From Bradyrhizobium sp. CCBAU 53338 (GTDB lineage: Bacteria > Pseudomonadota > Alphaproteobacteria > Rhizobiales > Xanthobacteraceae), in the NCBI RefSeq assembly GCF_015291665.1, contig NZ_CP030048.1, forward strand, positions 2,914,001 to 2,978,000: a stretch of DNA of 64,000 nucleotides. The letters are read 5' to 3'. The position numbers and the translations under genes are program-made. The notes beneath the pieces are model-generated. The model searched no databases, had not been told where the DNA came from, and saw nothing but the letters and a program-made list of their open reading frames with translations. Shown here in pieces: positions 36,937 to 45,415 of the stretch (its first letter is position 1; every line of letters starts with the position of its first letter).

Positions 36937-38370
36937 ATGCCCAAATCCCTGGTCAAATCTGGCGCCGAGATCGACGGCTACACGATCGGCGAATGCGTCC
37001 ATGCCGGCGGCATGGCGACGCTGTGGACCGTCACCCATCCCGGCATCGATGTGCCGCTTTTGATGAAGGTGCCGCGGGTATCGGAAGGCGAAGATCCCGC
37101 CGCAATCGTCTCGTTCGAGATGGAGATGATGATCCTGCCGCGGCTCGCAGGTCCGCACGTGCCGCACTGCTACGGCACCGGCGATTTCGCCCGTCAGGCC
37201 TATGCCGTGATCGAGCGCATTCCCGGTACCACGCTCTACAAGCGGCTGCCTGATCTGCCACTGCCTTACGAGGAGGCGGGCCTGCTGGTCGCGAAGATTG
37301 CAGCCGCGCTCGCCGATCTGCACCGGCAGAGCGTGATCCATCACGACATCAAGCCCAGCAGCGTCATGTTCCGTGAGAGCGGCGAGGCCGTGCTGATCGA
37401 CTACGGCCTGTCCCATCACGACCATCTGCCTGATCTGCTGCAGGAGGAATTCCGCCTGCCCTACGGCACCGCGCCCTATATGGCGCCGGAGCGGCTGTTA
37501 GGGGCGCGCGACGATCCGCGCAGCGATTTGTTCTCTCTCGGCGTGCTGCTCTATTTCTTCACCACCGGCGAACGTCCCTTCGGCGAGGGCGAGACGCTGC
37601 GCGCGATGCGGCGGCGGCTGTGGCGCGATCCATATCCGCCGCGAAGCCTGCGCGCCGACTATCCGCCCTGGCTCCAGGAGGTGGTGTTGCGGTGCCTGGA
37701 GATCGAGCCGGTCTGGCGCTATCCGACCGCGGCCCAGCTCGCCTTCGATCTCGCCCATCCGAACCAGGTCAAGCTGACGGCGCGTTCGGAGCGGATGAAA
37801 CGCGATCCCCTCAGTGTGGCCTGGCGGCGCCGCTTCAACCAGGATGTCAAGCCGCCGCGGGCGAAATCGGATGTCGCGGAGCAGATCGCTTCGAGCCCGA
37901 TCCTCGCGGTTGCGCTCGACACGGAGGAAGGTGCGGCCGAGCTGAACGAGGCGCTGCGCGTGACGACGGAGCGCATTCTTGCCACGCTGCCGTCGGCGCG
38001 GCTGGCTTGCGTCAACGTGCTGAAGCTGAACCGCATCGCGATCGACAAGACACTGGACGAGCAGGGCTCCAACAAGCACATCGATCGTCTCGTTGCGCTC
38101 CGGCATTGGGCGACGCCCTTGAAGCTGGACGAGAGCCGGCTGTCGGTTCATGTGCTCGAGGCGGTCGATTCCGCTGCTGCGCTGCTGGAATTCGCCGAGG
38201 TCAACCAGGTCGACCATGTCATCATCGGCGCGCGGCAGAGCTCTTTCAGGCGCACGCTGCTCGGCAGCGTCTCGGCCAAGGTGGCGGCGGAGGCGACCTG
38301 CACCGTGACCGTGGTGCGGCCGCCGCGGATGGCTACGGCGAAACCAGACGCCGGCGTGGTGTGGGGTTAG
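36937..38370 (+). CDS. Ser/Thr protein kinase fused to a universal-stress-protein domain
   Basis: 477 residues. The kinase domain spans about 10-265: Gly loop HAGGMATLW, likely ATP Lys44 in LLMKVP, catalytic loop IHHDIKPSS (Asp137, Lys139), DYG in place of DFG (Asp155), and APYMAPERL. The Asn that normally follows the catalytic loop (HRDxKPxN) is Ser142, so activity may be altered. The C-terminal part (about 318-468) is a UspA-like ATP/AMP-binding domain: SSPILAVALDTEEGAAEL at the start and DHVIIGARQSSFRRTLLGSVSAKVAAEATCTVTVV-type ending. No transmembrane segment or PASTA sensor. It is the last gene of the 34.0-38.4 kb run. Confidence 0.87.
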   Translation: MPKSLVKSGAEIDGYTIGECVHAGGMATLWTVTHPGIDVPLLMKVPRVSEGEDPAAIVSFEMEMMILPRLAGPHVPHCYGTGDFARQAYAVIERIPGTTLYKRLPDLPLPYEEAGLLVAKIAAALADLHRQSVIHHDIKPSSVMFRESGEAVLIDYGLSHHDHLPDLLQEEFRLPYGTAPYMAPERLLGARDDPRSDLFSLGVLLYFFTTGERPFGEGETLRAMRRRLWRDPYPPRSLRADYPPWLQEVVLRCLEIEPVWRYPTAAQLAFDLAHPNQVKLTARSERMKRDPLSVAWRRRFNQDVKPPRAKSDVAEQIASSPILAVALDTEEGAAELNEALRVTTERILATLPSARLACVNVLKLNRIAIDKTLDEQGSNKHIDRLVALRHWATPLKLDESRLSVHVLEAVDSAAALLEFAEVNQVDHVIIGARQSSFRRTLLGSVSAKVAAEATCTVTVVRPPRMATAKPDAGVVWG

Positions 38371-38376
38371 GCGAGA

Positions 38377-38568
38377 TCAGACCGCGTGGGCGGTGTGGAT
38401 GGCGCCCTTGCGGCGGATCGGCCAGGTGAAGTGCGGGCCGGCTTCGCCGTGATCCGCGCTGCCGCCGAAGTACTGAATGATCTCGCGGCAGGGTTCGCAG
38501 TTGAAGAGGTTACGCGACGCCGACGCTTTGGTCATTTCCTTCAGGCAGTTCGGGCAGTGCGGTTTCAT
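38377..38568 (-). CDS. Small zinc-ribbon-like protein
   Basis: 63 residues from the ATG at 38568. Two Cys pairs, HCPNCLKE near residue 5 and FNCEPCREI near 23-31, make a treble-clef or zinc-ribbon-like knuckle, followed by a hydrophilic tail. No named family is recognised. It is the third of three tiny minus-strand frames (with 38593-38772 and 38777-38917) and is convergent with the kinase gene, 6 bases apart. Confidence 0.6.
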   Translation of the reverse strand: MKPHCPNCLKEMTKASASRNLFNCEPCREIIQYFGGSADHGEAGPHFTWPIRRKGAIHTAHAV

Positions 38569-38592
38569 CGGTCTCGAGTCCAAGTGAGGATT

Positions 38593-38772
38593 TCAATGCC
38601 GGCGCGGTGACCGGAGCGGACGCTCCAGCTCGGCCGTTTCGGCGCCCGGATCGTCGCACATCTCGCCTTCGGAGCGTTCGAGCCGGCCGAAGAAATAGTC
38701 GAGGTTCGGATGCGGACGGCGCGGGATACGGCATCTGCGTTTCGGCTGACGCTTCACGAGTGCGATCTGCAT
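38593..38772 (-). CDS. Possible 59-residue basic protein
   Basis: Frame beginning MQIALVKRQPKRRCRIPRRP, very basic at the N-terminus and acidic in the middle (ERSEGEMCDDPGAETAELE). It starts 4 bases after the stop of the 46-residue frame upstream, which suggests coupling, but its own ribosome site is weak. No family recognised. Confidence 0.42.
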   Translation of the reverse strand: MQIALVKRQPKRRCRIPRRPHPNLDYFFGRLERSEGEMCDDPGAETAELERPLRSPRRH

Positions 38773-38776
38773 GGCA

Positions 38777-38917
38777 TCAATCCGGATAGCGATTGCGACC
38801 GATCATGCGGGTGGAACGCGCCGGGACCTTCACCGGTCCGGCCGTTGGGCCGAACACAACGAACCCACAAAAACCAATCCACAACGCCACGCCAGTCCAA
38901 ACCAGGGTCGTCGTCAT
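38777..38917 (-). CDS. 46-residue single-span membrane mini-protein
   Basis: Starts MTTTLVWTGVALWIGFCGFV, a single hydrophobic span of about 20 residues, followed by a short basic tail (ARSTRMIGRNRYPD). A strong GGAG lies 8 bases before the ATG, which makes this more credible than most frames of this size. No family recognised. It heads the three-gene minus-strand group next to the channel-kinase cluster. Confidence 0.58.
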   Translation of the reverse strand: MTTTLVWTGVALWIGFCGFVVFGPTAGPVKVPARSTRMIGRNRYPD

Positions 38918-39033
38918 GATGTGCTCCTGTCAAATCAGGCAGGAATCACTAACGGTGATTTGCACGAATCAGGGAAGCCCGGAGGAGTACGGGTCGCGGT
39001 TGTATTTTTGGGCATTGCGCGTCGCAACACCCG

Positions 39034-39064
39034 CAAGAGCCGCAGATTTGCGGGGGCTCTTGCC
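39034..39064 (-). terminator. Stem-loop downstream of rpe
   Basis: Nine-base perfect arms GCAAGAGCC and GGCTCTTGC with a 13-base loop, 13 bases past the rpe stop on the minus strand. No T-run follows closely, so termination strength is uncertain. Confidence 0.5.
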
Positions 39065-39076
39065 GCGCCCGGAGCG

Positions 39077-39778
39077 TCAGATCGCTTCGCCGCGGGCCCC
39101 GAGCGCCGCGTTGCGGATCGCTGCAATATTGTTCTTGTAGGCTTCCTGCGTGCCGCCCTTGAACACCGAGGTGCCGGCGACGAAGGCATTCGCGCCGGCC
39201 GCGGCAAGCGCGCCGGCGACTTCGGGGCCGACGCCGCCGTCGACCTCGATGTCGATGGGGCGTCCCGCCGTCATCGCGCGGATGTCGCGGATCTTGCCGA
39301 TCGCCGAGGGAATGAAGGCCTGGCCGCCGAAGCCGGGATTGACCGACATCACCAGCACGAGGTCGACCAGGTCGAGCACGTATTCCAGCACGCTGATCGG
39401 CGTGCCCGGATTGAGCGAGACGCCGGCCTTCCTGCCGAGCGCGCGGATCGCCTGGAGCGAGCGGTGCAGATGCGGACCTGCCTCGGCATGCACCGTGATG
39501 TGGTCGCAGCCGGCCTTGGCGAAGGCCTCGAGATAGGGGTCGCAGGGCGAGATCATCAGATGGGCGTCGAAGATTTTCTTGGTGTGCGGACGCATCGCCT
39601 TGATGACGTCGGGGCCGTAGGAGATGTTGGGCACGAAGTGACCGTCCATCACGTCGAGATGGATCCAGTCGGCGCCGGCGGCATCCACCGCGCGAACCTC
39701 TTCGCCGAGCTTGGAGAAATCCGAGGCCAGGATCGAGGGCGCGATTGCCAGGGGGCGGGGGGCGAAGGCTTGGGTCAT
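39077..39778 (-). CDS. rpe: Ribulose-phosphate 3-epimerase
   Basis: Interconverts ribulose 5-phosphate and xylulose 5-phosphate in the pentose phosphate and Calvin cycles. 233 residues from the ATG at 39778. TIM-barrel motifs are all present: [31 protein letters not shown] (metal His and catalytic Asp), [21 protein letters not shown], and IDIEVDGGV. Upstream in-frame codons do not look like the family. No Calvin-cycle genes are adjacent. Confidence 0.96.
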   Translation of the reverse strand: MTQAFAPRPLAIAPSILASDFSKLGEEVRAVDAAGADWIHLDVMDGHFVPNISYGPDVIKAMRPHTKKIFDAHLMISPCDPYLEAFAKAGCDHITVHAEAGPHLHRSLQAIRALGRKAGVSLNPGTPISVLEYVLDLVDLVLVMSVNPGFGGQAFIPSAIGKIRDIRAMTAGRPIDIEVDGGVGPEVAGALAAAGANAFVAGTSVFKGGTQEAYKNNIAAIRNAALGARGEAI

Positions 39779-40031
39779 GGCGCGGTTTCCCGGGGCGGCA
39801 CAAGAGCGAATGGCCTCGCCTAACATGGGCCTCCCGGCCGGGCAATGCAGGGAGGATCAGCTTCCTGTGGGCGGAAAATTCTGCCGCCAGCGGCATGAAT
39901 TGCCGATGGTCCCACGCCTCGCAACGCACGATGGATGCGGATTTCATTGAGCTTTTCGCGCTGGCACGTCGCTTGCTGGCCTCACGCCCGGAACATTGGC
40001 CGCGGCGTGCCGCATGGGTTGGAGTTGTGCA

Positions 40032-40841
40032 ATGTTGTTTGCGCTTGGCGCCGTCTCGACTGCGCTCGATGTCATTCAATCGCTGACGAGCTCGAAATCG
40101 TCCTCGACGCAGCAGTCGGGCTCGTCGCAAGGCGCGAACAATCCATTTGCGATCGACAGCAGCAGTAGCACCACGACGAGCAATGCGGCCGCGTCGGTGA
40201 ATGCGGGGTACTATCCGCAGATCTCGCCGGAGACGATGAATGCCCTGTTCGCAGCGCAAAGCCAGTCGGCGGACTCGACCAGCAGCAGCTCCACTTCGTC
40301 GAGCTCGACATCCTCGACGTCGACCAGCCGGGACAATGCGCTGAAAGATCTGTTCTCGCAGATCGACGCCGACGGCGACGGCCAGATCACTCAATCGGAA
40401 TTCGAGAACGCGCTGGGCGCCGGCGGCACCAACCTCGCGCAGGCCGACGACGTGTTCTCCAAGCTCGACAGCAATTCGGACGGCAGCGTCAGCCTCGACG
40501 AGATGTCGAAGGCGCTGAAGGGCAGCGGCCATCACGGCGGCCACCACCACGCGCAGGCTGCGAGCGGCTCGGCCGATGCATCCGGCAGTGACCCTTCTTC
40601 GTCATCGTCGAGCGGCGGTTCGACCTCGACCACGACGACCGGTGCCGACGGCTCGACCACCACCACGGTCACCTATGCCGACGGCTTCAAGATGACGACG
40701 ACGGTACCTGGCGCCTCCAGCTCTTCGAATGGCTCGGGCGCCGGCAATTCGCCCTATGACTGGTTTGCGCAGATGATGCAGCGCCAGGGGCAGGGATCGT
40801 CCGCTGCCGCGGCCTCTTCATCGATGTCGATGAGCGTGTAA
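40032..40841 (+). CDS. Ser/Thr-rich EF-hand protein
   Basis: 269 residues. Two canonical EF-hand loops in the middle, DADGDGQITQSE near 113 and DSNSDGSVSLDE near 148, predict Ca2+ binding; a His-rich linker GHHGGHHHAQ follows. Flanking regions are extremely rich in Ser, Thr and Gly (SSSSTSSTSTS, STTTTVTYADG) and look disordered. The ATG at 40032 has GGAG 8 bases upstream. There is no clear signal peptide, though the N-terminus MLFALGAVSTALDVIQSL is mildly hydrophobic. Function unknown. Confidence 0.8.
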   Translation: MLFALGAVSTALDVIQSLTSSKSSSTQQSGSSQGANNPFAIDSSSSTTTSNAAASVNAGYYPQISPETMNALFAAQSQSADSTSSSSTSSSSTSSTSTSRDNALKDLFSQIDADGDGQITQSEFENALGAGGTNLAQADDVFSKLDSNSDGSVSLDEMSKALKGSGHHGGHHHAQAASGSADASGSDPSSSSSSGGSTSTTTTGADGSTTTTVTYADGFKMTTTVPGASSSSNGSGAGNSPYDWFAQMMQRQGQGSSAAAASSSMSMSV

Positions 40842-40855
40842 GCGCGCACTGAGGC

Positions 40856-41851
40856 CTAGCCGAACCGATCCTTCCATGCGGGCTGCGCGCCCGGAAATGG
40901 CAGCGCAGTCGCGCTGTAGACGCCGCGGGCGATGGCGCGGGCGACCACGTTGGCGGCGACCATGCCGAGCTCGGTCATGCCGACGATCGGATCGATCGGC
41001 TGCGCGCAGGTGGCCGCGGCGAACAGCACGTCACCATCGGTCGGCGCATGCACCGGATAGATCGCTCGCGCAAAGCCGGTGTGCGCGATCATCGCCAGCC
41101 GCTTGGCTTGTGACTTGGTCAACACCGCGTCGGTGACGACGATACCGATCGTGGTGTTCTCGCGCTCGGTTGCGGCAGGGCCGCCCTTGATGCGCATCTT
41201 GAGCATGTCGTCGCTGAATTTGTCGGGCAATCCGCGACCGCCGAACTCGCCGCCGACTTCGAACGGCGCTGCCCAGAACCACGGGCCTTCGCCGACGGTG
41301 GCGCTGCCGACCGCGTTGACGGCGATGAGCGCCGCGACCTTGACGCCGCTGCTGGTGACAGCGGACGCCGAGCCCAGTCCGCCCTTGAACGTCGCGGTGG
41401 TGGCTCCAAAGCCGGCGCCGACGCTGCCGAGCTCGAATTCCGTCCCGGCGGCGACCGCGGCAGCATAGCCGAGATCGCGATAAGGCGCGAAGCGGCCCCA
41501 TGCCTTGTCGCCGCCGTTGAGCAGGTCGAACAGGATCGCGCCCGGCACGATCGGGATCAGCGCCTCGCGCACGCGGAAGCCGCGGCCCTGCTCGGCGAGC
41601 CAGGCCTGGATGCCGCCGCCGGCCTCGATCCCGAAGGCGGAGCCGCCTGACAGCGCAATCGCGTCAATGCGTTCGACCGTGTTGGCTGGATCGAGCAGCG
41701 CGTCCTCGCGCGTACCGGGGCCGCCGCCGCGGATGTCGATCGCTGCAACCGCCGGCTGGTCGAACACGATCGCCGTCACGCCCGAGGCAAGCTTTGCGTC
41801 ATGGGTATGGCCGACGCGGACGCCGGCGATATCGGTGAGGAGGTTCTTCAA
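40856..41851 (-). CDS. P1-family peptidase (DmpA/BapA type, N-terminal nucleophile)
   Basis: About 331 residues of the S58/DmpA family, which cleave N-terminal or beta-amino-acyl residues after self-processing. The N-terminus NLLTDIAGVRVGHTHD, the Gly-rich IDIRGGGPGTRE and ALSGGSAFGIEAGGG are family signatures. The self-cleavage site is RENTTIGIVVTDA, where the new N-terminal Thr would be the nucleophile, rather than the Ser of DmpA. The TTG start at 41851 is preferred because GGAG lies 8 bases upstream; a GTG at 41860 (three codons earlier) is the alternative. Confidence 0.88.
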   Translation of the reverse strand: MKNLLTDIAGVRVGHTHDAKLASGVTAIVFDQPAVAAIDIRGGGPGTREDALLDPANTVERIDAIALSGGSAFGIEAGGGIQAWLAEQGRGFRVREALIPIVPGAILFDLLNGGDKAWGRFAPYRDLGYAAAVAAGTEFELGSVGAGFGATTATFKGGLGSASAVTSSGVKVAALIAVNAVGSATVGEGPWFWAAPFEVGGEFGGRGLPDKFSDDMLKMRIKGGPAATERENTTIGIVVTDAVLTKSQAKRLAMIAHTGFARAIYPVHAPTDGDVLFAAATCAQPIDPIVGMTELGMVAANVVARAIARGVYSATALPFPGAQPAWKDRFG

Positions 41852-41906
41852 GGACGACACTCCAAGCGCTGCACGGCATCAGCGATAGCGCACGCGAGCG
41901 CCGCGC

Positions 41907-44732
41907 TCAACTCGCCAGCGCCGTCCTGAGCATCTTGGCGAGCTCCGACTTGCGGTAGGGCTTGGCGAGCAGCAGCACACCGGAATCGAGCCGGCCATGA
42001 TGGACGATGGCGTTTTCGGTGTAGCCCGAGGTGAACAGAGTCTTCAGCTCCGGTCGTCGCCGTGCCGCCTCGTCGGCGAGCTGGCGGCCGTTCATGCTGC
42101 CGGGCATGATGACGTCGGTGAAGAGCAGGTCGATGTCCTTGTCGGCATCGATGATGACGAGGGCTTCGGCGGCGTTGGCCGCCTCGAGCGCGGCATAGCC
42201 GAGGCTCTTGACCTGTGTCACGACATACTGCCGCACCAGCGCGTCGTCCTCGACGATCAAAATCTTCTCGTCGCCGCCGGCGATGGGCACGTTCTGGAGC
42301 TGTTCGTAGTCGGTCTCCTGCACGCCGGTGGACCGCGGCAGGTAGATCTTCACGCTCGTGCCGTGGCCTTCCTCGCTGTAGATCTTGATGTGTCCGCCCG
42401 ACTGCTTGACGAAGCCGAACACCATGCTGAGGCCGAGGCCCGTACCCTTGCCGACCTCCTTGGTCGTGAAGAAGGGATCGAACACCCGCTCGAGCAGGTC
42501 CGCCGGAATGCCCGAGCCGGTGTCGCTGACTGCGATCATCACGTAATTGCCGGCGACGACATCAGGATTCATGCTGGCATAGCCGTCGTCGAGGAAGACG
42601 TTGCGGGTCTCCAGCACCAAGGTACCGCCGTCGGGCATGGCATCGCGCGCATTCAGCGCGAGATTGAGGATGGCGGTGGAGAGCTGGCCCGGATCGACCA
42701 TCGCGGGCCAGGCATCCTCGGTGAGCTGCGGCATGATCGTGATCTGCTCGCCGAGCGTCGGGTGCAATAGCTTGCCGGCCTCGAGCACCAGGGCATTGAC
42801 GTCGATCTCGCGCGGCTGAAGCGGCTGCTTGCGGGCGAAGGCGAGCAGGTGCTTGGTCAACTGCGCGCCGCGCTCGGCGGCGTCGTCGATCAGCTTGGTG
42901 ATGGCGGCAAGTTCCGGCCGGTCGGCGACCGCGTCCGCCAAGATACCGATCGTGCCGGTGATGACGGTGAGCACGTTGTTGAAATCGTGGGCGACGCCGC
43001 CGGTCAACTGGCCGATGGAATCCATCTTCTGCGCCTGCCGGAACTGGGCTTCGGCAGCCTGCTTCTCGGTGAGGTCGCGACCGATGAAGAAATGGCGCTT
43101 CACCGGCTCCGACCAGTTCCCCACCCAGTTCAAGGTCACCTCGTGACCGTCGTAGTGGTAGTAGCGCGCTTCGAAGCTGCGTTTGGTACGGCCGCGTCGG
43201 GCCGTGCGCATCTCGCTCCGCGTTTTTTCGAGGTCGTCGGGGTGGATGAACTCCGTCGCGCTGTGGCCGATGAAATCTTCCGGGCTGAAGCCGAGGATGT
43301 CCTTCACGCTCGGGCTGACCTGGACGAAATTGCCGTAACCGTCGGTGACCAGGATCAGATCCTGCGAGGTCTCGAAGATGCGCTCGCGTTCCTCGATCTC
43401 GCGGCGCAGCTTCTCGCGCGATTGCTTTTCCTCGGTGATGTCATGGGCGATCTTGGATGCGCCGATGATCTCGCCATTGTCCGATCGCAGCGGCGAGACG
43501 TTCAGCATGACGTCGATCTGCCGGCCGTCCTTGCGGATGCGGACCGTCTCGTGCTGGGCGATCGACTCGTTGGTGCTGACACGGTTGAGAAGGCCCCTGG
43601 CTTCGGCCTTCCGGTCTTCAGGGACGACGAGGTAGATCGACTGGCCGACCGCCTCGGCGGCGGAATAGCCGAACAGGCGCTCTGCAGCCCGGTTCCAGCC
43701 GGTGATGAGGCCGTCGAGCGACTCCGTGATGATGGCATCGTTGGAGGACTCGACCACGGCGCCGTAGAGCGCGAGGCGTTTGCCGTAATAGTCGCGGTCG
43801 AATGCCGATTGCTCGCGCAGCCGGCCGAGGAGGCCCATCGTGCTCGCCTGGAGGCGGACGTTCTCGATCAACAGCACGGCGAGGACGAAGCTCGCGGCGC
43901 AAAGCCCGTAGAGACGGCCAACGTAGAAGCCGAGATCGTAGCGGGCGACGTTGACGATCGCCGACAGCGCAATGTCGAACAGCCAGGCGCACATCGTGAC
44001 CATCAGCCAGACGTCGATCACCGTATGCGGCTTGCGAAACCACAGCGTGATCAGAGCCGCGAAGCTCAAGGACCAGACGAAGGACACCACGCCGATCATG
44101 GTGGTCGTGTAGCGACCGTCCTTCAGCAGGACCGGCAGCAGATCGTGCTGCGCGGTGACGAACCAGGCGATGGCGATCATCGCGACGATCACGCCGAGGA
44201 CGGCGAGCACGATCGCGCGCGCGGTCGGTCCCTCGACCTTGTCGCCGCCGTTGCCGTCCTTCAGCCATCCGTAGGCCAGCACGAACAGCGGGAACCCGCC
44301 GTGCCAGATCATATAGAGCCAGACCGTGGTCTGGGTGCTGGCGCCGAGCAGCCCGCTCGGCGCGAAAAGGCCGGGGAAGGTGAGGGCGTGGGTCAGCGCC
44401 GCCGCCGCCGTGAACAGATAGCCGGTCGACAGCAACAGCAGCGCGCGGCTGCGCAGCACGGCAAATTGCGACAGCAGGAGAACCGCGGTGATGATGTCGC
44501 TGACGGCGAGCGCCGACTGGTAACTGGCCACGAAGGCCGGCACCTGCACCAGCGGGGTTCCCGCGAACGGGACAGCCAGCGCGAACAGGACCGCTGAGAT
44601 CCCGACTATCGCCAATGCTGCAGTGCGATCGCCCTGCATGGCCGGCAAGGTCGAAAGGAATGTGCTTCGGTCGTTCCTGGCGTGCACGTTGACCTCTCGC
44701 TGGGTCGGCATGGGTAGTCCACGTGACTTCAT
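41907..44732 (-). CDS. Membrane hybrid histidine kinase (MASE4-like, PAS-PAS, HisKA, HATPase, receiver)
   Basis: 941 residues. About eight membrane helices occupy 38-290 in a MASE4-like sensor; PAS domains follow at about 320-435 and 450-558. The HisKA phospho-His is His582 in GGVAHDFNNVL. The HATPase has NLALNARDAMPDGG and TGLGLSMVFGFVKQSGGHI. A C-terminal receiver (about 823-940) contains LLFTDVIMPGSMNG. The receiver may serve as an internal phosphate sink. ATG at 44732; a second ATG seven codons in is possible. Divergent from a lone receiver gene with which it may communicate. Confidence 0.92.
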   Translation of the reverse strand: MKSRGLPMPTQREVNVHARNDRSTFLSTLPAMQGDRTAALAIVGISAVLFALAVPFAGTPLVQVPAFVASYQSALAVSDIITAVLLLSQFAVLRSRALLLLSTGYLFTAAAALTHALTFPGLFAPSGLLGASTQTTVWLYMIWHGGFPLFVLAYGWLKDGNGGDKVEGPTARAIVLAVLGVIVAMIAIAWFVTAQHDLLPVLLKDGRYTTTMIGVVSFVWSLSFAALITLWFRKPHTVIDVWLMVTMCAWLFDIALSAIVNVARYDLGFYVGRLYGLCAASFVLAVLLIENVRLQASTMGLLGRLREQSAFDRDYYGKRLALYGAVVESSNDAIITESLDGLITGWNRAAERLFGYSAAEAVGQSIYLVVPEDRKAEARGLLNRVSTNESIAQHETVRIRKDGRQIDVMLNVSPLRSDNGEIIGASKIAHDITEEKQSREKLRREIEERERIFETSQDLILVTDGYGNFVQVSPSVKDILGFSPEDFIGHSATEFIHPDDLEKTRSEMRTARRGRTKRSFEARYYHYDGHEVTLNWVGNWSEPVKRHFFIGRDLTEKQAAEAQFRQAQKMDSIGQLTGGVAHDFNNVLTVITGTIGILADAVADRPELAAITKLIDDAAERGAQLTKHLLAFARKQPLQPREIDVNALVLEAGKLLHPTLGEQITIMPQLTEDAWPAMVDPGQLSTAILNLALNARDAMPDGGTLVLETRNVFLDDGYASMNPDVVAGNYVMIAVSDTGSGIPADLLERVFDPFFTTKEVGKGTGLGLSMVFGFVKQSGGHIKIYSEEGHGTSVKIYLPRSTGVQETDYEQLQNVPIAGGDEKILIVEDDALVRQYVVTQVKSLGYAALEAANAAEALVIIDADKDIDLLFTDVIMPGSMNGRQLADEAARRRPELKTLFTSGYTENAIVHHGRLDSGVLLLAKPYRKSELAKMLRTALAS

Positions 44733-44949
44733 TATCGGGTGCCCTGGCCTCCATGGTAGCCGGCTCTGGGCGCGTGTCCTGAGGGGATGTGTCTGCGACT
44801 CAACCGAGGGTTACAGCTTACTTAACTCGGACAGGATATCGGAATAGGGAATCGGTAAGGTTGGCTTTACTGGACCGATCCATACTGCCTTGGCGCACGC
44901 CGCCGTTCGGATTGACCCAATTGATGATACGAATCCGGGAGTTGTTCCC

Positions 44950-45336
44950 ATGCCCCGTGTCCTTGTTATCGACGACCAGAAGGACGTCCGCGCCATGGTC
45001 TCGATCGTGCTCCGGGTCAACCGTTATGACGTCGTTGAAGCGGAGAGCGGTGCGGCCGGCCTGACAGCCTTCGGCGAAGACGTTTTCGACGCGGCGATTG
45101 TCGACATTTTCCTGACTGACGCCAGCGGTATCGAGGTCATGGCCGCCATTCGTGATCGGGTTCCCGGATTTCCGATCGTGGCAGTGTCAGGCATGACGGC
45201 GCTGGATTTCATGGGCGAGGCGCCGGGCCTCGACGGCGTCGTCTGTCTGCAAAAGCCGTTTCGGCCGAACGACCTGTTGCAAGCGATCCGGAAGGCGCAG
45301 CAAGCGGCGGGCGGCGAACTGTCCGCAGCCGTCTGA
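44950..45336 (+). CDS. Single-domain response regulator
   Basis: 128 residues, receiver only: acidic pair Asp8-Asp9 in VLVIDDQ, phosphoacceptor Asp52 in AAIVDIFLTD, Thr/Ser in VAVSGMTALD and Lys in CLQKPFRPND. No output domain, so it acts by protein contact or as a phosphorelay shuttle. The ATG at 44950 has GGGAG about 9 bases upstream; the longer frame starts at a TTG without such a site. It is divergent from the hybrid kinase gene across 217 bases, a plausible cognate pair. Confidence 0.92.
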   Translation: MPRVLVIDDQKDVRAMVSIVLRVNRYDVVEAESGAAGLTAFGEDVFDAAIVDIFLTDASGIEVMAAIRDRVPGFPIVAVSGMTALDFMGEAPGLDGVVCLQKPFRPNDLLQAIRKAQQAAGGELSAAV

Positions 45337-45351
45337 CGGTGCCCCCGAAGG

Positions 45352-45379
45352 AAAAAACGCCCCGGCGAACCGGGGCGTT
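45352..45379 (-). terminator. Rho-independent terminator of the liv binding-protein gene
   Basis: Ten-base GC stem AACGCCCCGG/CCGGGGCGTT with a four-base loop, followed on the minus strand by a run of six T. It may also stop the convergent receiver gene. The 18-base core is identical to that after rpsD. Confidence 0.9.
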
Positions 45380-45415
45380 GACGTCGATAATGGGCGAAAG
45401 GTCGGGTGCCCAGTC

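Noticed and set aside
39779..40031. Extra gene between rpe and the EF-hand gene
   Set aside because: Frames here lack ribosome sites and family sequence; treated as an intergenic promoter region.
40100..40830. Tandem short repeats that might look like a CRISPR or satellite
   Set aside because: These are Ser/Thr codon runs within the EF-hand gene; spacing is irregular and there are no unique spacers.
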